Notes under the pieces: generated by a model
The model's input: the letters and a program-made list of their open reading frames with translations, nothing else
Database searches by the model: none
What the model was told of the DNA's origin: nothing
Assembly: GCF_001574435.1 (NCBI RefSeq)
Contig: NZ_LOCN01000003.1
Location: 109,139-173,138, forward strand
Origin: Moritella sp. JT01
Lineage (GTDB): Bacteria; Pseudomonadota; Gammaproteobacteria; Enterobacterales; Moritellaceae
DNA: 64,000 bases
Direction of reading: 5' to 3'
In this document: piece after piece, positions 57,456-64,000 of the stretch
Layout of the letters: each line of letters starts with the position of its first letter
Numbering within the stretch: the first letter of the stretch is position 1
Made by a program: the position numbers and the translations under genes

Positions 57456-59102
57456 ATGAAAAATTGGTTTCGCTCAGGATCGCCTTGGATATGGATGACA
57501 GGTGGTGCTGTAAGTATAAGTTTGATTGCTGTTCTTGGTTTGTTAATGTTGATCGCATGGCGTGGTCTGACTTATTTCTGGCCAAGTACGATACATGAAT
57601 TTAATGTACAGCTTGAAGATGGCTCTAGTCGCGTTGTTATTGGCGAGATCTATGATCGTGAAGTCGTGCCTATTCAACGTCTGCTTGAAGCAGGGGTGAA
57701 GATTGACCCAACGTTAGAAACGGTAGAGCGAATTTTGGTGAAAACCGGTAACCGTGAATATGTTGATCTTGATTTCAGCTGGTTACTTGGACCGGCAATT
57801 ACGCAACAATCAACACCTGCTGCATTGGCTGTGATTGAACGTTTTACTAATGGTAACTTTTATGGTTATCCGGTTGCAGTCGAAGAAGATGGGGTGAAGA
57901 AAACCTTAACGTCTGCTGCACAATTGGACGTTTTGATTGAGCGTGCTGTTGCACTAAACGATAAAGCACAAGATCTACAGAAAGGTGAAATTAGTTCGGT
58001 TAACTATGAATTAGAGCGTATTCGTTTAAAGTTACGCAGTTATGAATTAAAAGACGAACTGACTAGCGAGATTGAAACGAAATATAGCAAGATCGCTGAG
58101 GAATTGCGTGCTGAATATCAAATTTATGAAACGCAATTATTCAGTTATCGTGACCAAGCTAACCGTGATGCCGTTTTCGTCAAAGACATGCGTGGTGAAG
58201 AAGTTAGAATTCCATTATCAAATGTACTTGAAGTGACCTACCCGAACAACATGGGTATTGTGAGTAAAATCATGCATTGGTTTGGTAACATGGGTAGCTT
58301 CGTAACAAGTGACCCACGTGAAGCAAACACGGAAGGTGGTGTATTTCCGGCTATCTTTGGTACTATCTTCATGGTGATGTTGATGGCTGTTATGGTGACA
58401 CCATTAGGTGTGGTTGCAGCGATTTACCTACACGAATATGCCCCGAAGAATGGGCTGACGAAAATGATCCGTATCGCGGTGATTAACCTCGCAGGTGTAC
58501 CATCAATCGTATACGGTGTATTTGGTCTGGGTTTCTTTGTTTACATGTTAGGTGGTTCAATTGATGATCTATTCTACCCTGAGTCATCACCATCACCGGT
58601 ATTTGGTTCACCAGGCGTATTATGGTCGGCATTAACATTGGCTATTTTAACGTTACCGGTTGTGATTGTATCAACGGAAGAAGGCTTATCACGTATTCCA
58701 ACATCATTACGTCAAGGTTCGCTAGCACTAGGAGCAACGAAGTTTGAAACGTTATGGCGTATTATTGTGCCAATGGCAAGTCCGGCAATTATGACGGGTC
58801 TTATTCTTGCTGTGGCCCGCGCTGCGGGTGAAGTAGCCCCCTTGATGCTGGTGGGTGTGGTTAAACTAGCCCCGACATTACCAGTTGATATGAACTTTCC
58901 GTATGTTCACGTTGAACGTAAATTCATGCACCTAGGTTTCCACATTTATGATGTTGGCTTCCAAAGTCCAAACGTAGAAGCGGCAAGGCCATTAGTTTAT
59001 GCCACGTCGTTTTTGTTGGTCACGGTTATTATCGGACTCAACTTAACCGCCATTGGCGTGCGTAACCATTTACGTGAAAAATTCAAAAATTTAGAACTAT
59101 AG
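57456..59102 (+). CDS. pstA: Phosphate ABC transporter permease PstA, enlarged form
   Basis: The 548-residue second permease subunit has an N-terminal helix (about 12-35). A polar, partly coiled-coil extracytoplasmic insert of about 230 residues follows (ELERIRLKLRSYELKDELTS). The conserved permease part runs from about residue 290, with ATPLGVVAAIYLHEYAP-like segment TPLGVVAAIYLHEYAPKNG, the EAA loop RQGSLALGATKFETLWRIIV and GEVAPLMLVG. With PstC it forms the phosphate channel. AGGA precedes the ATG. Confidence 0.93.
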   Translation: MKNWFRSGSPWIWMTGGAVSISLIAVLGLLMLIAWRGLTYFWPSTIHEFNVQLEDGSSRVVIGEIYDREVVPIQRLLEAGVKIDPTLETVERILVKTGNREYVDLDFSWLLGPAITQQSTPAALAVIERFTNGNFYGYPVAVEEDGVKKTLTSAAQLDVLIERAVALNDKAQDLQKGEISSVNYELERIRLKLRSYELKDELTSEIETKYSKIAEELRAEYQIYETQLFSYRDQANRDAVFVKDMRGEEVRIPLSNVLEVTYPNNMGIVSKIMHWFGNMGSFVTSDPREANTEGGVFPAIFGTIFMVMLMAVMVTPLGVVAAIYLHEYAPKNGLTKMIRIAVINLAGVPSIVYGVFGLGFFVYMLGGSIDDLFYPESSPSPVFGSPGVLWSALTLAILTLPVVIVSTEEGLSRIPTSLRQGSLALGATKFETLWRIIVPMASPAIMTGLILAVARAAGEVAPLMLVGVVKLAPTLPVDMNFPYVHVERKFMHLGFHIYDVGFQSPNVEAARPLVYATSFLLVTVIIGLNLTAIGVRNHLREKFKNLEL

Positions 59103-59224
59103 ATCTCTAACTGTTACGTTAGCTTGTAAATTTAGACCTGCTAGGTTATAGACACGATCTGTTGGATTATAGACATAGAAAATGGAAAGCAGCTGCTAAA
59201 GTGGCTGCTTCAATAGGAAAGAAA

Positions 59225-60043
59225 ATGATTGATATTAGTTCAAATATGACTGATGCAGTAAGCCTAGATGTTGCTAACTTATCAGCAGAAGATACGGCAT
59301 TAGAAATTAAAAACTTAGACTTATTTTATGGCGACAAACAGGCATTGTTTGATATCAGTATGAAAATACCGAAAAAACAAGTCACCGCTTTTATTGGCCC
59401 ATCGGGTTGTGGCAAATCAACATTATTACGTTGTATTAACCGCATGAATGATTTAGTTGATATCTGTCATATTAAAGGCGATATTAATTTACGTGGTAAA
59501 AACATTTACGACCGTGATGTTGATGTAGCGACACTACGTCGTAACGTTGGTATGGTGTTCCAGCGTCCTAATCCATTTCCTAAATCGATTTATGAAAATG
59601 TGGTTTATGGTTTACGCTTACAAGGCATCAATGACAAACGTCGTTTAGACGAAGCGGCAGAATCTTCATTGCGTGGCGCTGCGATCTGGGATGAAGTTAA
59701 AGACCGTTTACATGATAATGCATTTGGCTTATCCGGTGGTCAGCAACAACGCCTGGTGATTGCCCGTGCCATTGCCATTGAGCCAGAAATTTTATTACTG
59801 GATGAACCAACATCAGCACTGGATCCTATCTCGACATTAGTGATTGAAGAACTCATCACTGAACTGAAGAAAAAATTCACTGTCGTTATCGTCACGCACA
59901 ACATGCAACAAGCGGCACGTGTATCCGATCATACTGCTTTTATGTACATGGGTAAATTGGTCGAATATTCAGATACTAATACCTTATTTACCACACCTGC
60001 GAAGAAGCAAACAGAAGATTATATTACTGGTAAATATGGTTAA
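59225..60043 (+). CDS. pstB: Phosphate ABC transporter ATP-binding protein PstB
   Basis: The 272-residue ATPase energises the PstCA channel. Walker A is GPSGCGKST (58-66), the Q loop is [18 protein letters not shown], the signature is LSGGQQQR, Walker B is [14 protein letters not shown], and the switch His is in [14 protein letters not shown] 6 bases before 59225 sets the start; the longer frame from a TTG at 59162 lacks support. About 120 bases separate it from pstA, more than between pstC and pstA. Confidence 0.97.
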   Translation: MIDISSNMTDAVSLDVANLSAEDTALEIKNLDLFYGDKQALFDISMKIPKKQVTAFIGPSGCGKSTLLRCINRMNDLVDICHIKGDINLRGKNIYDRDVDVATLRRNVGMVFQRPNPFPKSIYENVVYGLRLQGINDKRRLDEAAESSLRGAAIWDEVKDRLHDNAFGLSGGQQQRLVIARAIAIEPEILLLDEPTSALDPISTLVIEELITELKKKFTVVIVTHNMQQAARVSDHTAFMYMGKLVEYSDTNTLFTTPAKKQTEDYITGKYG

Positions 60044-60119
60044 TTTAACTCTTTTTTGATTTTAATAAAGAGTTTGGATTTAATAAAGAATTAGCGTCAC
60101 GAGACGCAAAGGATAACAC

Positions 60120-60827
60120 ATGGATAATTTAACATTAGGCCGTCATATTTCTGGTCAATTTAATGCAGAATTAGAAAGCATCCGTAATCAAGTAATGGTG
60201 ATGGGTGGACTGGTTGAAGAACAGTTAAATTCAGCAATTGAAGTTTTATCATCACAAGATATTGATACAGCAAACAAGATCATCGATACAGATAAAAGCG
60301 TCAACTCAATGGAAGTGGCGATTGATGAAGCTTGCACACGTATTATTGCCAAGCGTCAACCAGCGGCAAGTGATTTACGTCTCGTCATGGCGATTATTAA
60401 AACAATTACCGATTTAGAGCGTATCGGTGATGTTGCAGATCGAATTGCACGTACCGTGATTGAAAACCGTAACAAAAAATCACCACCGCTCGTTAGTATG
60501 GAAAATATGGGGCGTCATACAATAAAAATGTTACATGATGTATTAGATGCTTTCGCGCGTATGGATGTTGATGCGGCATTTAAAGTATACCAAGAAGACG
60601 TTAAAGTTGACCGTGAATACGAAAGTATCATCCGTGAGTTAATGACGTACATGATGGAAGATCCACGTTCAATCCCACAAGTATTGAACGTATTGTGGTG
60701 TGCGCGTGCACTAGAGCGTGTTGGAGACCGTTGTCAGAACATCTCTGAATACATCATTTACTTTGTTAAAGGTAAAGATATTCGTCATATTAATCACGAT
60801 GAAGTAAGAGACTTACTAGAAAAATAA
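60120..60827 (+). CDS. phoU: Phosphate signalling regulator PhoU
   Basis: The 235-residue protein has two three-helix PhoU repeats (about 15-110 and 120-220). Metal-binding acidic motifs are [17 protein letters not shown] with [14 protein letters not shown], and later [17 protein letters not shown]. PhoU links Pst transport to the PhoR kinase and represses the regulon when phosphate is ample. AAGGA precedes the ATG. It closes the pstCAB-phoU operon before a strong terminator. Confidence 0.97.
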   Translation: MDNLTLGRHISGQFNAELESIRNQVMVMGGLVEEQLNSAIEVLSSQDIDTANKIIDTDKSVNSMEVAIDEACTRIIAKRQPAASDLRLVMAIIKTITDLERIGDVADRIARTVIENRNKKSPPLVSMENMGRHTIKMLHDVLDAFARMDVDAAFKVYQEDVKVDREYESIIRELMTYMMEDPRSIPQVLNVLWCARALERVGDRCQNISEYIIYFVKGKDIRHINHDEVRDLLEK

Positions 60828-60860
60828 TCGCGTTATATATCCGAATTATAGTTAATGATT

Positions 60861-60900
60861 AAAGCCTTGTTTATCAATTGATAAACAAGGCTTTTTTATT
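60861..60900 (+). terminator. Terminator of the pstCAB-phoU operon
   Basis: A perfect 17-bp stem, AAGCCTTGTTTATCAAT facing ATTGATAAACAAGGCTT with almost no loop, is followed by T residues. Confidence 0.92.
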
Positions 60901-61026
60901 TTTATCATTGAATGTAAGCTCCGCTATTATCTAATATTTAACTTCATTTTACTTTACAAGTCTAACCAGCATGCGACTATATCAGCCATTAACCTGAGCT
61001 TGTATTTCACGAAAAGGATTATAGTA

Positions 61027-61935
61027 ATGCATTCTGTGCTGACGGCTGCCGATGGCAGAAAAATAAAACTGTTTGCTTGGCTACCAGAGCAAGAAGTCCG
61101 TTACGTTATGGTGTTAAGCCACGGCATGGCAGAGCATATACAAAGATATGAAGCGTTTGCGCTGGCTTGTAACACGGCCGGTATTGCGGTTTATGGTGCT
61201 AATCATCGTGGTCATGGCGCAGATGCTCAAGTATTAGGTCATTATGCAGATAACAACGGTTGGCAGAAAGTGATCAGTGATCTCGACCTTATCATCGATG
61301 ATGTAACTCAGCGCCATACCGTACCCTTAGTATTATTTGGCCACAGTATGGGATCCTTTATTGCCCAGCAATATGCCATTTTACACGGTAGTAAATTGAA
61401 TGGTTTGGTACTCAGTGGTTCTAATTACCAAAATCCAATCATGTACAAGTTGGCCACTTTAGTCAGTAAAATCGAAAAAATGCGTATCGGTGCGAGAGCG
61501 CCAAGTCGTTTCTTAGACTTTGTGTCGTTTGGTGCTTTTAATCGTAAATTTAAACCAGTACGAACACCATCGGATTGGTTAAGTCGTGATCCGAAACAAG
61601 TCGATAAGTACATTCATGATGATTATTGTGGTTTCTCGTGTAGTCCACAATTTTGGTTGGATTTTATGTCTGGTTTAATCACCATTAGCCAAAAATCAGA
61701 AATAGCAAAAATCCCGAAGCATTTACCGATTTATCTTTTTAGTGGTGATAAAGATCCGGTCGGTTTACAAGGTAAGGGTGTATTAGCATTAGAACAATAT
61801 ATTACTAACAATGGTTGTGAAAAGGTATGGTGTAAACTTTATCCAGATGGTCGCCATGAGATGTTAAATGAGTCTAATTATAATGAAGTATTTAATGACG
61901 TAATCGATTGGGTTATATCAAAAATAATCGTATAG
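61027..61935 (+). CDS. Alpha/beta hydrolase, monoacylglycerol lipase/lysophospholipase type
   Basis: The 302-residue protein belongs to the serine aminopeptidase S33/Hydrolase_4 group. The sequence VMVLSHGMAEHIQRYEAFA, GANHRGHGADAQVLGHYA, the nucleophile elbow FGHSMGSFIAQQYA, SGDKDPVG (acid) and GRHEMLNE (His) supplies a full Ser-Asp-His triad. Similar proteins are annotated as monoacylglycerol lipases or lysophospholipase L2. AAGGA 8 bases before the ATG at 61027 sets the start. It stands alone; the substrate is not determined. Confidence 0.87.
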   Translation: MHSVLTAADGRKIKLFAWLPEQEVRYVMVLSHGMAEHIQRYEAFALACNTAGIAVYGANHRGHGADAQVLGHYADNNGWQKVISDLDLIIDDVTQRHTVPLVLFGHSMGSFIAQQYAILHGSKLNGLVLSGSNYQNPIMYKLATLVSKIEKMRIGARAPSRFLDFVSFGAFNRKFKPVRTPSDWLSRDPKQVDKYIHDDYCGFSCSPQFWLDFMSGLITISQKSEIAKIPKHLPIYLFSGDKDPVGLQGKGVLALEQYITNNGCEKVWCKLYPDGRHEMLNESNYNEVFNDVIDWVISKIIV

Positions 61936-61998
61936 AAAGGTGCTTTAAAGCTTCAGTTGAAAGTGAGTTCCGCTTCAGTTTTAGTTGATTTTTGCTAA

Positions 61999-62020
61999 AG
62001 CGAAACGCTTTAATTTGACA
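61999..62020 (+). promoter_or_regulatory. Candidate Cra (FruR) site and -35 upstream of aceB
   Basis: AGCGAAACGCTTTA (61999-62012) fits the E. coli Cra consensus RSTGAAWCSNTHHW at 13 of 14 positions. It abuts TTGACA (62015-62020), a consensus -35. The matching -10 (AATATG region near 62038) is weak, as in activator-dependent promoters. Cra control of the glyoxylate shunt is known in E. coli; here it is an inference. Confidence 0.4.
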
Positions 62021-62183
62021 CCCTGTCATTAGTGTGAAATATGTTGCATTTATTGCGTACTTGTTGCAATGTGTAGGTCGATAGAGCAATTCGTACAGAT
62101 GTTTAAAACAATAGAAGGTTATTCTTCCGTTGCTGACAGATGAGGAATTGTGGCCAATACATATATTTCAACGGAGTGAAGCT

Positions 62184-63800
62184 ATGACTGCCAATACCCA
62201 GTCTAATGAAACAGGTTCTCTGGTTTTCCATGGGGAAATCAATCAAGAACAACAACAGATCCTAAATCCTGAAGCAGTTGCTTTGTTGACTGAGTTAGTC
62301 GAAAAGTTCGCTCCTCAAGTTGATGAGTTACTTAACCAACGTGTAAAAAAACAAGCGCGTATGGATGCTGGTGAACTCCCAGATTTTTTACCTGAAACGG
62401 CTCATATTCGCGAAGCCGATTGGAAAATTCAAGGTATCCCTGCAAAACTTCAAGATCGTCGCGTAGAAATTACTGGTCCAGTTGACCGTAAGATGGTGAT
62501 TAATGCACTAAACGCACGCGTTAAAGTATTCATGGCTGATTTTGAAGATTCATTCGCGCCAACCTGGAGCGGTGTATTAGATGGTCAAGTTAACTTACGT
62601 GATGCTGTGAATGGGACGATTGAATATACCAATCCAGCGAACGGTAAACACTACTCTTTAGATGATGATCCCGCGACACTTATCTGTCGTGTTCGTGGTC
62701 TGCATTTACCAGAAAAGCACATTACTTTTAACGGTAAAATTGTACCGGGTTGTTTAGTTGATTTCGCACTGTTTTTCTCTAACAATTACGAAACGCTATT
62801 AGCAAAAGGTGCTGGTCCTTATTTCTATGTACCTAAACTACAAAGTCATCATGAATCAAAATGGTGGAGTGAAGTATTCAGCTATGCAGAAGACAAAGTA
62901 AATCTAGATCGCGGTACGATCAAAGCAACACTGCTCATTGAAACTATCCCTGCTGTATTCGAAATGGAAGAAATTCTATATAGCATGAAAGAGCACATCG
63001 TTGCCCTTAACTGTGGTCGTTGGGATTATATCTTTAGTTATATCAAAACACTGCGTAAACATGCTGATCGTGTATTACCCGATCGTCACTCAGTAACGAT
63101 GGACAAATCTTTCCTTAGTGCTTATTCACGTTTATTAATTAAAACATGTCATAAACGTGGAGCCCTTGCGATGGGCGGTATGGCTGCATTTATTCCTGCT
63201 AAAACAGTCGAAGCAAACGATAAAGTGTTAACTAAAGTAACCGCAGATAAGACCCTTGAAGCAAAAAATGGTCATGACGGTACTTGGGTTGCTCACCCTG
63301 GCTTAGCAGATACTGCAATGGGTGTGATGAATGAATATATCGGTGAAGGTAATGCTAATCAAATTAATGTTCTACGTGAAGACGATGCACCAGTAACGGC
63401 AGCAGAGCTACTTGAACCTTGTTCTGGTGAACGAACTGAAACGGGCATGCGTTTAAATATCCGTATTGGTGTTCGTTATTTAGAAGCATGGATTTCGGGT
63501 AATGGTTGTGTGCCTATCTACGGTCTAATGGAAGATGCGGCAACCGCTGAAATCTCTCGTGCGTCAATTTGGCAGTGGATCCAACACGGTAAAACACTGA
63601 GTAACGGGAAAGTTGTAACAAAAGAATTATTCTGCCAATTATTACAAGAAGAGCTTGTGGTGATTCGTGATGAAGAAATTGGCGTTGAAGCTTACGAGCA
63701 AGGCCGTTTTACTGAAGCGTCTAAATTGTTTGAAGAGTTAACGGTCAGCGATCACCTTGCTGAGTTCTTAACGCTGCCTGGTTATGATTTCTTAGATTAG
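62184..63800 (+). CDS. aceB: Malate synthase A
   Basis: The 538-residue enzyme condenses glyoxylate with acetyl-CoA in the glyoxylate shunt. VFMADFEDSFAPTWSGVLDG, the family signature KEHIVALNCGRWDYIFSYIK, ALAMGGMAAFIPAK, DGTWVAHPGLA and MEDAATAEISRASIWQWI are all present. GGAG 7 bases before 62184 chooses the start, dropping 18 extra residues of the longer frame. aceA follows 84 bases after the stop. Confidence 0.96.
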   Translation: MTANTQSNETGSLVFHGEINQEQQQILNPEAVALLTELVEKFAPQVDELLNQRVKKQARMDAGELPDFLPETAHIREADWKIQGIPAKLQDRRVEITGPVDRKMVINALNARVKVFMADFEDSFAPTWSGVLDGQVNLRDAVNGTIEYTNPANGKHYSLDDDPATLICRVRGLHLPEKHITFNGKIVPGCLVDFALFFSNNYETLLAKGAGPYFYVPKLQSHHESKWWSEVFSYAEDKVNLDRGTIKATLLIETIPAVFEMEEILYSMKEHIVALNCGRWDYIFSYIKTLRKHADRVLPDRHSVTMDKSFLSAYSRLLIKTCHKRGALAMGGMAAFIPAKTVEANDKVLTKVTADKTLEAKNGHDGTWVAHPGLADTAMGVMNEYIGEGNANQINVLREDDAPVTAAELLEPCSGERTETGMRLNIRIGVRYLEAWISGNGCVPIYGLMEDAATAEISRASIWQWIQHGKTLSNGKVVTKELFCQLLQEELVVIRDEEIGVEAYEQGRFTEASKLFEELTVSDHLAEFLTLPGYDFLD

Positions 63801-63884
63801 AAATTTTTGGAATAGGGCGAGGTTAGGTTATCTCGTCATATTCTTGTTGTATCAAGTATTAAAATAATTATTAAAGGAATAAAA

Positions 63885-64000
63885 ATGTCTATATACAAAA
63901 ATGATATCGATGCAGTTGCTACACTAAAATCTGAACAAGGCTCGAAATGGGCCGCTATTAACCCTGAATATGCAGCGCGTATGCGTGCTCAAAACCGTTT
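63885..64000 (+). CDS. aceA: Isocitrate lyase, 5' part (long type)
   Basis: Only the first 38 codons are inside the window: MSIYKNDIDAVATLKSEQG, then SKWAAINPEYAARMRAQNRF. This N-terminus matches the long (about 530-residue) isocitrate lyase of Pseudomonas and Colwellia (MSAYQNEIKAVAALKEKNG type), not the 434-residue E. coli AceA. AAAGGA lies 6 bases before the ATG. Together with aceB it forms the glyoxylate shunt. Confidence 0.88.
   Translation, partial: MSIYKNDIDAVATLKSEQGSKWAAINPEYAARMRAQNR

Overview
The window is a chromosomal segment of a marine gammaproteobacterium. It is AT-rich and carries the conserved blocks glmM-secG-tRNALeu(GAG)-tRNAfMet-rimP-nusA-infB-rbfA-truB-rpsO-pnp-nlpI, smpB-ssrA, ratA-rnfH-bamE-recN-nadK-grpE, and phoB-phoR-pst-phoU. 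A close homologue of the Vibrio cholerae metalloprotease PrtV, a long-type isocitrate lyase and the general protein character suggest a Vibrio/Alteromonadales relative. Moritella or a close psychrophile is my best guess, but this is inferred from recalled similarity only.

Layout. 0-10.4 kb is the accessory part. It holds the 3' end of an RbsR-like LacI repressor, a 40-residue zinc-ribbon protein, secreted proteins of unknown function, prtV with a small secreted companion, a VirK/YbjX (DUF535) protein, small membrane proteins, and a stand-alone MSHA-like pilin with two small lipoproteins. Gene relics lie between them (an FAD-protein start and two probable transposase ends). 10.5-16.7 kb carries tmRNA/smpB, ratA-rnfH, bamE, SOS-controlled recN, nadK and grpE with a sigma-32 promoter. 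16.7-24 kb has anmK, an M23 endopeptidase, tyrS, a TRIC-type channel, a putative 27-residue micro-gene with its own terminator, greA, yhbY and rlmE. 24-40 kb is the large translation/RNA block (ftsH, folP, glmM, secG, two tRNAs, rimP to nlpI). 40-46 kb holds ubiV-ubiU divergent from ubiT, an FMN-reductase-like gene, rimJ, ferredoxin yfhL and trhP. Three U32-family proteins therefore sit within 6 kb. 46-61 kb is a phosphate-starvation region: nptA, rdgC, phoB-phoR, pstS, a nitrate/nitrite transporter, gcvR, and pstC-pstA-pstB-phoU. 61-64 kb has an alpha/beta hydrolase and the glyoxylate-shunt genes aceB and aceA (cut by the window end).

How parts work together. Pho boxes, each followed 10 bases later by a -10 hexamer, precede nptA, pstS and pstC. 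One PhoB regulon thus appears to cover a low-affinity Na+/phosphate symporter, the periplasmic binding protein and the ABC permease. pstS is separated from pstCAB by two unrelated genes and a 264-bp palindromic element. The recN operator matches the E. coli recN LexA box as I remember it, and grpE has a textbook heat-shock promoter.

No CRISPR array, prophage, intact insertion sequence or obvious anti-phage system was seen. The least explained items are the 264-bp nested-palindrome element with its 49-bp deletion derivative, the prtV companion protein, three tandem repeats in the pstS leader, and the 27-codon gene. Most of the window is ordinary core genome.
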